From: Apiosordaria backusii | Taxonomy: Eukaryota; Ascomycota; Sordariomycetes; Sordariales; Lasiosphaeriaceae | Reading direction: 5' to 3' | Assembly: GCA_030549205.1 (NCBI GenBank) | Contig: JAUKTV010000007.1 | Span: 1,302,001 to 1,366,000, forward strand | DNA: 64,000 nt | Shown here: positions 1 to 13,780 of the stretch, in pieces | Numbering within the stretch: the first letter of the stretch is position 1 | Layout: each line of letters starts with the position of its first letter | Program-made: the position numbers and the translations under genes | The notes under the pieces: model-generated | Told to the model about the DNA's origin: nothing | The model's database searches: none | The model's input: the letters and a program-made list of their open reading frames with translations, nothing else

Positions 1-1834
1 ACCTGAGACAAAGTTGTCGGCGGCGTGCGCTTTGTCCCGTGCTATGCGACACAATGGCGGGGGGCGGGAGGAACAGCGCAAGGCGAGTCAGTGTAGGTAG
101 ATGTCGCTCGCGCGCGCGACAGTTTGTTAAATCGGCTGCTGGGTTTTACTGTGTAGGTGCCCACCAGTGGGGAATTGGATCGCTGCTGCGCAAAGGATGG
201 ATGGAAAGGTTTCCCTGTTCGGCCAGCCCGTCTCTCTCTCTCTGCCTACAAGCTCTCTTCTTCTCTATTCTAACCTCTTCCCTACACCGTGCATCTGCCC
301 CATTGGATTGTCAAATTTTTTTTCTTCTCGGGGGATTAGTTGAGAAAAATGGCGGCGAGGTCTGCGTGCGTGTGCCGAAATTGGGGGATCGCGAAAGTGT
401 GAATGTTTTGTTTCGAAGACAGCGCGGGGAGGGAGACAATCAGCTGCTTGTCAAGCTGTAGCGGAGCGGTAGGTAAGGTAGAGAGGTACTTGAGCTTCAA
501 AGTGTGGGGTTCGAAATATAATATCAAGCCCTGCAATTGGTCACTGAATCTAACAATAATGGAGACGGCGCCGGTAGTTGCGATGGCTTCTCTCTGCCTT
601 CTCAATTGCTGGCGAGAAAAAAACACTGATCAAGAAAACGGCAGGGTCGGTCGGTCAGTGCGGTGGGCTCGGTCATCAATCAAGAGTGAGAGAGCGGAGC
701 TTCGACAAGACGGACAAGGGGGAGCTTCTTGCGTGAAATACCTGGGAAACCATTGTTACATACACACAAGCTGATAAGCACAAGGCTTTGGCGAATCACC
801 AACCAGAAGTCGGTCTTTTGTATCGAGTAATCGCCCAGTGGAACCCCCCACCTTCTTCCCCCCAACCGTAATCTTTCAGTTTCCCATTCCCAGGTTTCAC
901 AATTGAGGGAAATATGTCGAGGAGGATGTGTAAGTTGGTCAAGTACCGATGTGTTTCCCATCCAAAGTATCCAGGTACTACCATGCATCCAAGACTTCTT
1001 CTTGTTCCCTGGCTCCCATGGCTGTCAACCGACTCAATGGCTTATCACCATACCATGAAGCCATTCCTCTTCCGAAAAGACTAAAAACCCATGTCTATTC
1101 CATGACTTCGTTCATGGAAGCTAAACCATGTCTTCTCAAAGACCGAACACGAATTCACAACAAACATCCATGTGAACAGTGATTCTTGACAGAGTCCTCA
1201 AAATCGAGAGATATATTTCTTATATTTCTTCTCATATGCCATAGGAAATGCCCGCCATCCCAGCCCGTGGTAAGTAGTTGTCTAATCCCATACATCTCCC
1301 AGTTCCGCACAACCAACCCCCACTCTTCCTGCCCATCCTTTGACAGTGAAGACCCAAAACCGAAAGAAGCCAAAACATGAGAAAATGAAGAAAAGAACCG
1401 ATCCATCTTCTCGTGGTATCCAGAGAGACGCCCTGATATTAGTAAAAAAAGCATGCGATAGTAATAACCCATGTTGTAATACAAGTCTCGCCCGCCCGAG
1501 AACAAAGTTGCCCCTGATAGTGATACCCCCGTACACCCAAAATGAAAGCCCCAAAAGAAGAAAATAAAAGACACCGCAGTAAGAAAGGCCCACGCTCCCA
1601 TTCGCAATGCTCTCCCAAGATGGAGCGTCTTTGCGAAAACAAAAAGCACAATGGTCTATATCCCAACGCTTCGCTTCCCCGTCAAGAACCCACCCAAACG
1701 CCGTCTAGGCATCCTCTGCAAAATCACCCCAACAAGGTGGCCAGCACGTGCTGGCATCCCACCTGGACTTCAGAGACGCCTGACCAATGATTTTCGTGTA
1801 CAAAAAGAGAAAAGCAAAGAAATTCGTAAAGTCG
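1..1834. other. Non-coding left edge
   Basis: I see no supportable gene here. The segment contains CT-rich and A/T-rich stretches and several short unconserved reading frames. The part next to the MFS transporter is probably its 3' UTR and downstream region. A 164-codon open frame on the minus strand at 1155-1649 resembles no family I know and looks like chance. Confidence 0.5.
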
Positions 1835-3797
1835 CTACGATGAAGGCCTTGGTTGGTGTTGGTCGTTCTCGTTCGTTGTTCTCGCTTGTTCGTCTTCAAT
1901 CGTCTCATCCATGTCTTCCTTCTCGTCCATTCTCCCCTTGGGCTCGGTGATTTGAAGACCAATCCAGGCGCCAACAACAGCGACGAGCCCAGCAACCCAC
2001 CACGACAGACCCGAATACCCGCTTTCCATACCTTGAGTATAGAAGAACCCTGATACAATTGGGCCAAGAGCTCGGCACAAGCTTGCCGTCATGGCGGCCG
2101 CGCCATTGATGGTTCCCAAAGTCAGCGTGGTCGGGGCCGAATTGGTGATGAGAATGGCATTGCTTGGGTATGCGAGGGTCGAGAAGGTCATCTTCCAGAC
2201 AACAATGCCGTAGACACTGAGCATGCGAAGACTTTCGGGAAGGAGGACGATGTATGGCGTGAAGAAGTAGAGTAGCGGATACAAGACCGACATGATCTTG
2301 AACAATCGAAGCGCTCCGATCTTGTTCGCAACGAACGGGAAGAGGAGCCTCGTCGATGCCAAGGAATACACTCCTTGGACCGAGAGGATAAAACCGATTG
2401 TTTGCGTGTCCCAGCCAAAACCGTCCGCGAACTTGAATGGCAGTGTCGTTGGCATTGGTTTCTCGGGTGGGTTAGTGCTGAGAAATACCGGGAGCAGCGA
2501 GTCAAAGGCCATCGTGTGACTAGAATCAATGTCAGCGTTGTGTGATTAGTCTGCAGGGAGCAAGGAACATACAAGGCAAGAATACCATAGGAGATGATGA
2601 CGACGACGACGGCTTTCGAGAAGACCCTTCCCGCAGGTGCCTTCTCAGCCTCTGCCAGCTCAAGGCCTCCTCCCTCTTCGAGATCAAGCGAAACCTCCGA
2701 AACAATATCTGACGCCGATGACGATCGTGTTGAGCCCGTCCGATAGCCGGGCAGCAGCTCGTCGTTTTCGGATAACAGAGGCTGTTCCTCAGGGGCTTTG
2801 ACCGACAGCTTTCCCTTGTCCTCCACCTTTTCAGTACCCCAGATCCGAGACATCAGGGATCGACCAAGTTCTACCCCGCGATCAGGCCGGTGCTTTCTTT
2901 CAGCATGCGTCTCCTCCAGGAAGAGAATGCCAACGATTACACCAATAAAGACGCAGATGGCACTGAAGACATTAGGGAGCAGGTACGGAAAGCGGCCCCA
3001 GATACTGTCAGGAGAAAACAGGCCCGGGAAACCTTCAATCGGCTTTGCAAGAGCACCGCCAATCATAGGCCCGACAATAGATCTGTTATCAAGTCAGTCC
3101 ATCCGTCCTCCTTTAATGCAGCGTGAAGATCGGGCGTCACGTACCCTATACACCAGACCAATGGCATCACGGTATATGCTTTGGCTGTATCAACTGGTCA
3201 GCTTTCCGTTCTGTAGTCATTGAGAAGGGGGCAGCTTACGTTGATGTGCTTTGACTGTGACCAATTCTGCCACTGTCGTCTGCAAAACCCCGATATTTCT
3301 TTTTCCGGTCAGCTAGGGAGCCCTCAGAAACCACTTGCCTTGGGAGGACTCACCCATTCAAAAAGCCACCTAATGCTCGAGCAAAGAGGGCGACCCAAAG
3401 ATTCGGTGCAAAGCCAAAGATGATAACACTGATTCCGGTTCCAGTCATTCCCATCAACAAGACAGGTTTCCGCCCAATCTTGTCACTCAGTCTTCCCCAA
3501 ATGAAGCTGGTTGAGAACTCAGCAAAGGTGAAGGCCGAGGTCACCATGCCAGCGTAAAAAGAGATTTGACTCTCATCATCTGTAATGCCGAAGTCTTTGA
3601 CCATGTGCCAGATGTATGGGAAAATGGACATGAAAGCGATGGGCTCACATATCCGGCAAAGAGCTGCAATCTGTTAGACATGGCTTTGACAGACAACCCC
3701 AGGATTGGCCCAAAAACCTACCAAGGATCGTGAGCTGTCTTGATGGGTATGGTGGGAGGGGCTTCTTGGAGCCCACAGATCTCTCGCTGCCCGCCAT
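1835..3797 (-). CDS. MFS transporter, DHA1 drug:H+ antiporter-like
   Basis: Six exons join cleanly in phase: 3797-3722, 3663-3354, 3298-3240, 3184-3145, 3082-2573 and 2519-1835. They give 559 residues, and the introns are 53-62 nt. The N-terminal half carries the MFS motif A (GRLSDKIGRKPV, about residues 82-93), followed by hydrophobic helices and the ARALGGFLNG segment. A hydrophilic, acidic and Ser-rich loop of about 100 residues separates the two helix bundles, as in the fungal DHA1 subgroup related to yeast YCR023C. The C-terminus is charged and cytoplasmic. The family moves small molecules across the plasma or vacuolar membrane by proton antiport; the substrate cannot be read from sequence. 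The start is the ATG opening MAGSERSVGSKK, which splices in phase into the first helix. The gene stands alone, with a nearly 10 kb gene-free region upstream. Confidence 0.9.
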
Positions 3798-5296
3798 GCT
3801 GTTGCGTCGTCTTGTTCTCATTGTGTGTTGTGTTGGTGACTGAGAGCCGGAGATGTCTTATAGGTAGGTGCCAGTGATACAAGTGGTCGATGTCGTGGGA
3901 CCCCAAACAGTTATCTAGGCGAAGGACAAAGACGTTATGTAGCCTCGTGACAGGGAAGAATCACTGGACGAAGTTGCCAAGTGGGTGACGGGTGTGGAGG
4001 AGCGTTGGGAAGTCGGCCCAAGTGAGAAGGGGGGACCGAGAGGGTACTTGTACAAGAGCGAGCAGAGGAGGGGGTGAGAGGAAACAAGAGGCCATGTCGG
4101 CAGCTTACTTATGTTTATAACTTCGTACCGCCAGAAGCTAGGTCAAAATTCAAGGAGAGAATGCAGTCCACCAAGAACGGGTGGGATCCCCAGGAAACAC
4201 ACCAGGGTGCGGGAAGGGCTGAGGACACTGGGCAGTGGTCACCGGATCATCCATCTGACTGTGGGGACCCATGTTGCGGGATGTTAAATGTGGGAACCTG
4301 GGCATGAAATTATCTTGGTGAAGGGAAGCCGTGAAACAGCGGTGACAGGCGACGGCTCACTGAGACCAGAGGGAAGACGACAGACGATCCTGGGGGAGCA
4401 CTAGGTCAGTTCAGGTGCTACCGCAAGGTTGGAAGTGAACGCGGCGGATAGCGCTCGACATGATCCTGGCTGGTCAGGGCAATAATCTTGGCGCCCATGG
4501 ATGGCTGGTTCCCGACTTTACTGACTGGACCATGTCAAGTTACCCATGCCTTGCAGGGATGCCGCCCACAGCACAGCACGTCGACGGCTCAGAAGGGTTC
4601 GTCACCGTTTCGCTGGGACGTGGGATCGAACCCACCCACTCACACGCCGTCCGCCGTTGGGCCCTCCGACACGGTACGGTACGGATACACACTCCCAGCT
4701 GGCGTGCTTCTTTTAAGTGCGATGGGCGGCTTCCGTATTCGTAGTGCTGGATGACGGGAAAGATAATCAGGGAGCACAAGGCGCCCAGAGTGATCGCCTT
4801 GCCAATCCACTGTCGTCGACAACGGCTGTCTGCGGCCTGGTTTGCAAGAAACATGCTGTGCTTGCCGAGCTGCTCACCGCGGGGCCGGGTAAGGCTCGAT
4901 GCATGCCGCGAACCCGTCGTACCTCCGTCCGGACAGTTGATTTGAAGAGAACGAGAGAAGGTGAGAAGAAGACATCGCACAGCAGCAAACGGGTCGGCAG
5001 ACCGCCTACCCGGAACGCATGGTCAGGCGTGGCTGCGTCATCTCCGTCCCCATCCAGAGAAGCTGTCGCGAGTCGCGGCTATCGACTTGGGGCATTAGGT
5101 ACGGGCAGGCCTGAGGTATGATTGTAGAAGGTCCGGTGATATGGGGAGCAAGCAGAGGGGAAAGCGACAAGATGAGAGCTAGCGTGGATCGAGCGGCATT
5201 CCATGTCTCGAAATTCGTGACTGCATTCGCCCAAGGCGTAAACGACTGCATGAATACCTGCTGCACCTGCACCTGCAGCATCGCAGCTTCCCTGCC

Positions 5297-5336
5297 CCTA
5301 CCTACAGCACCTACCTACAGCACCTACCTTACAGCA
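5297..5336. repeat. 13-nt tandem repeat, three units
   Basis: Three tandem copies of CCTACCTACAGCA occur, the last with one inserted T. It lies in the gene desert. Confidence 0.85.
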
Positions 5337-5423
5337 CAATCCATTGGCACCAGTGGAGCCACAGTGATGAGGAGTGGGCTGTGCCTGTGTTGCTTGAGCT
5401 TCGAGCTGTTGGTCATGATGTCT

Positions 5424-5444
5424 GTCAGTCAGTCAGTCAGTCAG
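5424..5444. repeat. (GTCA)5 microsatellite
   Basis: Five perfect GTCA units are followed closely by ATGT repeats. Confidence 0.9.
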
Positions 5445-8400
5445 GCATGTATGTATGTTGAGCTTACTGCCTGTATGTACATACATTCTTCGCTGCTTGC
5501 GATGCGAGCGATACGGACGGGAGGTAATGCTGACCCCGATCGGAGCACCATGGCTGGGACGAGGCGGTGAAAAGCCATGTACTGTACAAGCAAAGAGCCG
5601 CCCGACCTCGCGGAGATCGGAGCCAGCGGCGGGCAGCGGCAGGCACAGAGCAACCCATGGAAGCAAACACCCATCCATCCTCAAACATGATAGAATTATC
5701 AACAAATCAAGGCTACAGATGGCCTGAGACATTAGATTAGCCGAAGAGAGGGAGAGAGAAAGAGAAAACTTTTTCTCAAATTGCTTTTTTTCCAACAATT
5801 TCATCCAGTGTCCTTCGTCCAGCCGACCTTGCAGCCCCACTTCAGGGAAGGAGTTTGCTGTCATAGTCCCGTCGCAAACCTGCATGTTTTTGCTTTCTCG
5901 ACCCATGCTAGAGATGGATAACATCAAGTTCTGTGGTTGCCACTAGGATCCTTCGACTGCCACGAAACCAGTATCGATATTGCGCTAGAGCCTAGAGGCC
6001 TGATGAAGCCTGAAGGAGTCACGGAACTGGGGCTTTCCATTGCAGCAACAATGTTACACAAACCTGGACATGGAATAATACCTTATAGCGGGGCACCAAA
6101 AGCCACGAGTGCATGCTACCTATCCGTTGCTCTCATATGGGACCTCAGGTATCAACCCAAGTCTCAACGGCAAAAGGACCCGGTCTCACAGAGCATTAGG
6201 CTGACGTTGTTGCTTTCCGGGGCGCCCGCGTCGTACAGCGCTCTGACGATTCGACGATCATAGGACGACAGGTGCAGGCCATTGGCCCGCCCTGGACCAG
6301 CACGGACAGTCGCATTTCTTGCGCGCACCTCGTCCATGGCCCGATGGATTTCTTGCGCTGTCGACGGCGACACACAGCAAAGGATCCCATGTTGACTTCC
6401 GCCGAAGCCGCGCCGCGGAGATGGCTGGGAAGACGCCTCGTTCCGAGTCCCCCTCGCGAGGTGCCCTTTGAGGCTCCAAAACAGGGCGGACGTGGGTAAT
6501 TCCAAGACAAATCCAAGACATACCAACCGTCAACACAACGGGTGAAATGTGTCACGGACGTTCTGTTCCTCAGCATTTCTCACCCATGTCGAGGGCTTGG
6601 TGGGGAAGGAGGGGTGGTTGCACAAGAGAACGAGACCCTTTCAGTGGAAGCCTCTTCCCTATTCTATTGACGTCGCTCGGCTCGAGTTGCTGACTGAAAA
6701 CACAGTTCTGCAAACCCCTGATCTGATCTCACTACATTAGATAGGCAGCCCGAGCAGGATACTCGAAAGAGCCACCTATTTATACAGACCCCGCATTAGG
6801 CCCTGTCACCGCGCCGACTTTGTTGAGAATACCCAACGGAACCACAGAACGACCTCGCAGCTACTGCGTCATTGCCACACCAGCATCAGCGGCATCAGGT
6901 ACAGTCACTGTTCTGTATTTGTACACTATCTCTTGTCCCTCACGAACCGTGCTAGCCCAACGTCCCGAATGGCTGGTTTCGCAGCAGCAATTGGTCAATC
7001 AGGAAGCTCGGTGATACTAGCCCGCCAATCAGAGAGCGATGCTTGAGGTGACAGCCCCCGCGAGGCAGGCTGTACATACATGGCATCGTCCATGTGCGTG
7101 GTTTTCGACCCCTCCGCCGTGTTGGCGATGGAGCCGCGGTGATCTCCCACTCTGTGAGGCTACAAAAAGGCGGTATGACATTTCCTGCCCAATCTCCCAA
7201 AGCAAGTACACATCAGCAGGAATCGCCATGCCATGTCGGATGGCTATTTACAAGCGCTAAAAATACTCGAATGAATTCTCGGTTGTGCTGTCGCGGATGG
7301 AGTATTCACAGCCCGAGTTCCACACGTCATCAGCACCCCCTGGGCTCGCGTGGTCATCACCGCTATCGTCGGGCGGCAAGAGCTCCGGCACGGCGTCACC
7401 GTCTTTGGGACGATCTGGTGTGTTCAGCTGGATCGCCCGATGCGTGGGGAAGCTTTTTCTTCATACACACCAACCGGAGCCGTACCGGCGGCGTGGGGAA
7501 CAAATGGTGGATGCGTTAATAGCGGCTTGGAAAGCGCTTCGTGCAAGAAGCCAGATGACCATGTGCGACCTCCACTAAAAAGTCATCTGCCGGGCTTCTA
7601 CGAAGCACAAGATGGTACATTTCTCAGCCAAGTACCTACTTAGACCGCCTCCTGATGTTTCCTCGCAGGCTGCTGATTGCTGGCGAAGGAAACTGACAGG
7701 GAGACACAGAAAAACTTCTCGTGCCAACTCGACGTTCATTCCAACCCGCTGGTACCGCGTCGATGCTATCACAGTCTCCCCAGCAGATCTTGACAAATCG
7801 GTACCCGAGACGGACCCTGGCGAGCGAACGCCAGTTCTGATCGACAAGGATAACCCCGGTCGCACCTCGCTTCCAGAAAATCGAATTCCCCATCTGGAAG
7901 CCCAACCAGATTGTCGGGCCGGGGTTCACAGATGTTGGTTTGGAAGCACTCCCACACCCTTCTTGACCAATCAGCAAGCACTTTTTCTCAAAATGCGGAC
8001 AGAATTCTTGGAGATAAATGGGATGTGACTGGTTACGATAATTGCACAGTCATCGCCAGTTTTTCTTTCGTTGAACCGGGCACAGGAACACCAACACCGA
8101 GACAGTGCTGTTTACAATCAAAGTTTGGGGGCAAATTGCCCCCTTTCTCTGTATCCGCATCCCCGAGTTACCCAGCGAGCCAAGGTGAAACTGATTCCCC
8201 GGATGGCGACGTTCCTCATTGGCCTCCCAGTGGCCCGTTTCAAGCCATGCATACATACACCAGCAATCATGTGTTCTCCAACGTTCATTTGCGAGTGGTT
8301 GCATCCCGTCTTTTGCTAGACTACTGCCAGGGGAATCTCAACAGGAGAGCCAATGGGAGTTCTAGGCATTAATAACGCAGAATTTAAGAAATCCCGAGGC

Positions 8401-11400
8401 AAAAAGAATGGTGTGGGAACCGCAGCGGCGGGTTCAGCCTGCAAGTTTCAGTTCCAAAAAAGCCGCGCCGACATTGGACACGAGCCCTCTTTCGACTGCC
8501 GACCTTCTTGTGTCTAAAACTTGAGAAAAAGGGCCGGCAGTTTCTTCACGGGAGCCTTTGGGGAGCCCATACGCAGCGCATGAACACCCGATGCCAGCAT
8601 GCCAATAGAATACGGACCACTCGAGGTCGGTGATCTCCAACATGCAATATGCATGTCGTGCAGCTTTTGGGATAGAAAAGGAGATCCAGCTGTACTTGAC
8701 GTGGTCTAGCTTTGGTGGCTTGCGTTATCCCGAAGTCGGTGCGCCGTACACAATGTACATTACATCATTCTACTCGACCGGAGCAAAGGCCGCTGATTTG
8801 GTGTGTTCTTTTTTCTTCTTTTTTCTTTTCTAGCGTCCCCAGCCAGCCCCTCGGTATCTCAATTGGCGCAGTGGCAATAAAGCTGAAACGCAGGGTGGAT
8901 GCCCTCGCGAAGAACAAACTGGCGCAACCCATGGGGAGGAGCCGAATGGTTGATTTTTTGTCTGGACCAGTGAGCACTCATCTTGTCCATTTGCCCACTC
9001 GGTGATGCGGGAGGTCGAAAAGGAGGGGTGGGGGTTGTTTCCGATGGGGTGGCTCGCCAGGATGTGCGATGCTGTATGAAATGAATCGTGGGGCTGCTCA
9101 AATACAGCAGATACCGTATTTTCGCCTGGTGAGCTGACAGCAATCTGGGGGTTCGGATCCGCAAATGCCGGGCAAAAGCCGGGCACCGCTTACCGTGGGG
9201 TTGAGCGAGACCATAGCTCCACCGAGACGGTCACCTTCTGCTCAACCAACCCCTTGAGACATCAACAAACATGCGATACACCGGCACTTCACCAGGGAAT
9301 CTTCTCTCACCGTCTCCGTCTGTCCAGTATCAGGCACGACCTGGCTATCTCAAAAACGGCTGGTCTTGCTATGCAACATGGATTCGCCAGCAACGCGGGG
9401 CAGGCTGTCCCAAACAGGCCTGGATGCCGCGAGCTGGCCAATCGACAAAAGCACCTCGCACGACTCCCCCACGCGCACGCTGACTGCTAACTGTAACTTC
9501 TTATGTCCGGATCTATCGCCCAGTAAGCCCATGATTCATGATTCGGAGCTACTCTGAGGAATCCTCCAAGTTTGATCTGGAACGTGGGATCTTGTGTACC
9601 ACGCTAATCAAGGGACGTTCTGGGTAGCTCGTAACGTCAACCAACAGCATCGACTCTGACCTCATATGGGGAAGTCCGTTGCGTTGGCTCCGTTCCTTCC
9701 AGTTCTTTCTTTGAGCGGTGCCGGCCTGTAATCACTGAAACCCTTCAAAGGCAAGAACGAAGGAATGCCCGTGGGTTTGTGTGACGATTGCTGAGGGAGA
9801 ATCAGGGACATATGAATGGTCCGAGGTTTAGCCGCATGCTTACAAGAGAAACAGAAAGGGTACGCTACCAGACGGCAGATGTTCCTGTTGCAACATCACC
9901 TCTGCCTCTCTCTCTGTCTCTATTCCACATACAACCGCCAAAGGACCGTTAACCCATTCTCCCCCATATCATAGGTCACGACGGTGTACTGCATCTCGGT
10001 CTCGGACTGACGGCTAAGATTTTCGTCATCGGTGTCGTCTCTAATCGGTCCTCTTATGGCTGCTTACATGGGCTCTCATCTCGGGGACATACATTTTTTG
10101 ACTGACTAATACCCCAGAAAAGTGCCGTCTGTGCCGCAGCAAGAGTTTGTGATACCATCGAGGCATAGGTGAGCGCCAGAGCCGTGCCTATGGGATGGGA
10201 ATGCCTGGATCTGGAGACTGGCTCGGTACACGACAGACATCTCTGCTCACTGTGCCCCACGCGAGCGTTTGTTCGTCATTGTCACTGAGACATCCACAGC
10301 GAGCTTCCAAGGTTTGGATGACTATGGTGTAGGGATTCCGCATGACTTAGCCCTGCAGGGCAAACGCAATTCGACCAACACGGCGTCTTGCAGCGCCTGT
10401 GCGCCTCTTCCCGCACTGACTTGTAAGCGACTCTGGCCTCGGTGCTCTGGAAAGAACCTCCTTCTTGCTAGGTCCGCCAATGGGGGGCATCAGACGCAGA
10501 TGCCATGTTTTTCGCTGTTCGACTTTGCTCAACTCACAAAATCATTCAACCATCGTCAAGGCATTGCTGGTGGCGGTCAGCGCCTAAGCTAATTTGAGAT
10601 GTCAGGAGCGACTGCTGATCAGCTTTATCACCGGTGCTATAAGCAGCTGGGATATCCAAAGCGGGAGGGGATACAAAGCTGGGGCTAACCATAGGGTCCC
10701 CCTCCAGGAGCGAGGACGTCATGTTTGCAACTGGGCGAGGCCTGATCAGACCCAGGATTGTGGTTTGGGCTGAGCTGAGTCCACGCTCTGATCAGGGCTC
10801 CCGAGCAAGCCGGTTGTCGAGGATCCTCACTGCCCTGTCAAGCCATTCTTGGCACTCTAGGGTACTGGGACAATGATACTGGATGGCCAGCAACAGATAT
10901 TCACCCACTTCTGTGGTCTGCAAATGAAGCACGATACCCGAAAGCTCTTTGCTCACCACACAGGAGCGCCTATCTGCTCCGTCCACCCATCCCCTGATGC
11001 ATTCCACCCGCGACTCGGCCCTAAAGTAGGGCGATGATAGCCTCTGGGTCTACTGCGAGTTGACCGGCCAGGTTGATTGGCACAGTCGCATTCAAATCAG
11101 GATGTTGAACATGCGCGGACCAACCCGCATGGTTCGTCTGCCATAGCTCGCCATCAGCGTCAGGAGATTGCAACCAACCGGCCGTGGCCCCAGACGCTGA
11201 TGCCCCGAGCGGAACTTGCTCCGAATGACTACGACTTAACTGGCGTCGCCCTCCGGGCCCGAGAAGCCCCCGTGACCCGGACTTCCTAAGGCCATGCCGC
11301 CGTCTGACTGCATTTCCTCTGCAGCACGCGAAGCGTGGATGATTCATGCCACCCGCAACTATACCAGCGCCATCACAACATAGAGATGCCATGGCCCGTC

Positions 11401-13780
11401 GTGGGCACAGCTTGACGTTGACTGGGTTGCAGTTCCATGCGTACATATGTGTTGGTCTTCTCCCCCATAATTGAGAGCCTTGCTAAGCATGCGACAGGGG
11501 GGCACGTATTTTCGCGTCGACAAGGAACGGGAACACCCATCCCCCCTCTCGAGTTTGACCGCCACAGGAAAAGCAACTGCACCGATCATGACAAAAAAGC
11601 AAAGACACAAGTACGAAGCCGCTTTCCGCCAGCCGATCGCCGTCACATCTCAGAGATATTAATCTACACCATACAGAAACTACCTCACCACCTTGGCGGA
11701 TACGGATAGCAGACATGCCTTTCTTGACCGGTCTCGAAAATAGAAACCCGAGCGGGCCAGTGTCGACGCGATAACAACCTCCAGCCGGCCTGTGGCGTCG
11801 GAGCTACGGGCGAGGTGCATCTATAATCGCTTATCACAGCCCGTTCTGTGCTCTGGATCCCACTTGGAGTCTCACAATTGAGTGACCTGTCACTTTTTCT
11901 CGACTCGCTTCAGCGCAATCACAACCAACCAAGGTTGCATGGAGCTGTCGAACATAGCTGTTCACTGCTCGGCCCGCCTCCGATAATTCTTTTTCAGACT
12001 GGCAAGTTGCCTAGTTTGGCATTTTGATTACCTAGCCCAACGCCGTGTATCCCCCAGCCTATCACCTACCCGCACTTGTCTCAGGTTGAGCTTGATCCAT
12101 ACTCATCTCGTCATACAGAACATGTCGCGTCTTTCAGAGGGGCACGACAGATGGGGGATGAGATGAATTGACCAACAAGGTTGGTTCTGGCTTTGAGCGG
12201 GTTGCCGCGGTGCATCGGGACAGTTCCACAGAGCCTTGCAAAGGATGACTGAATTTGGCATGTCGAAGGTTACTGTGAAGGAAGCGGTCAGGCTCCTCCT
12301 CCTGCTTCTCCAGCGGTGGTGGAACGCGACGGGTCTGGAGAACTGTGCAGCTCTCTTCACATTTTCCTCCCGCTCTGGCAACTCAAGGTTTCAAGAATAT
12401 TCACGCCATCTCCGGAGCCTCGGCAATAGCCCGGTCTGCCCACTCTTGCCGACAGAAGGTTCGGTTCCCGACAGGAACAAGGAGCAACGGTACCTGGCGT
12501 GGCTGTCTTGTCGCAAATACGAACGAACCAGGGCCAGGAGAGCTTGGGTATGGAGTAGATCAGAGCCTTGGGCATCCATCCTGTGTTACAATCACGGTCC
12601 GGACCTGCCGTCAACCCTGTCGGCTAGAATATGGCCATCACAGCAGAGAAGCCTCCCCAGTTTCCGCCCGACTGGTGTGTATATTTGCGTGTTGAGGGGG
12701 CAGCCTGGTCAGAGTAAGACCGACCAGACGCTGTTGCTTTTCGCGCCGACAAAACACACCGGAACCCTAGGAGAGGTCAGCCGACATGTCATGTAGCCCC
12801 GAAAAAGCTCCCAGCGTCTGAGCACAATAACGGTTGCATGGCGGCGGATGCACAATGGAACATGGGTCTGGCAGGGCGTGGGTATTGGGATCCTTGCCAT
12901 TTGGGTAGGGTGTGTATATCTGAATGGGTCATGGTCGGCCAGTTGAATGGCGTATTGATCGCGGCGAACCAAGCATTACTGGTGGGCGGTACTTGGGGGA
13001 CCATGGAAATAAAACCAAGATTTCACACCGGTAGTTGGGGGCGATTTTGTCTACCGGACTAGCCACGCACATATACTACACTACTAGATTGTAGCACCGG
13101 CGGGTAGGCCTTGTGATATCTGTTCCTTCATTCCTACCAGTGCTAAGTCAGACGGGACGATCCTTCATCCATCGTGTTGTTCAGATAGACGATTTCTTGG
13201 CGGTCTATGTTCAGTTCCGTTCTTGTGTCACTAGCGGGTGGTCGTACAGTTGGAGAGTCAACTTTCTATTCCCGTCTGGAAGAACAAAAGTTCCCTTTTA
13301 CTCAATTTCGAAAGCACGGGCCAGGAAGGATATCTCGCTCCAAGACAAGACGGGAAAATGGAAAAGTGAAGGGCTGCCTGAAAGAACTGGCTGCAGTAGC
13401 AAGAGGTTGTCGTTGCCCACCCCACTTTTTTATTGTATTCACCCCGCGAAATGCCTACTTTCAAGTGGTTGGTTTGCTTTGCAATTTACCCCGCCATTCC
13501 CGGTGCGATAAGATTAACGGTAGCACCACCCACCCCAAAGCAAGCCAAACGGTGACGCACTTTGCTTGGAGACTGCATTCGATTCTTCGATACATTCTTC
13601 GATTTTGCCATCACACCACAGCCAGAACACGACAGGCACCACGCACCACACCACACACCACACACCGCACACGACGCACCGGTGTGCATTTCGATCGCCT
13701 CAGCTAATTTATTTGCTTATTAGAAACAACAAATCAATAACAAGCTTGATCAGCAAGCGATTTGAACAACAACAAAAACA

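Larger units (their letters stand above)
3798..13780. other. Gene desert, about 10 kb
   Basis: No conserved protein, spliced gene model, tRNA or rRNA could be supported on either strand. Base composition looks ordinary, without the AT-rich, TpA-rich look of strongly RIP-mutated repeats. The region separates the divergent MFS transporter and CCDC124-like gene, so it includes both promoters. It contains a 13-nt tandem repeat (5297-5336), a GTCA microsatellite (5424-5444) and CA/CCA-rich sequence just upstream of the CCDC124-like start (about 13610-13680). Open frames such as 7612-8028 and 12236-12796 show no recognisable domain. It could hold long UTRs, long non-coding RNAs or a decayed element. 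Confidence 0.6.

Noticed and set aside
1155..1649. 164-codon minus-strand frame downstream of the MFS gene
   Set aside because: There is no family match and no partner exon; it overlaps other random frames and probably lies near the transporter 3' UTR.
8850..8900. A-box-like TATCTCAATTGGCGCAGTGG
   Set aside because: No B-box with proper spacing and no cloverleaf follow it.
12236..12796. 186-codon open frame in the first desert
   Set aside because: It has no recognisable domain, erratic composition and no splice-linked partner. Frames of this size occur by chance in GC-balanced DNA of this length.
3798..13780. RIP-mutated transposon as the explanation of the desert
   Set aside because: The sequence is not visibly AT-rich or TpA-enriched and shows no terminal repeats or transposase remnants. 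A computed RIP index was not available.
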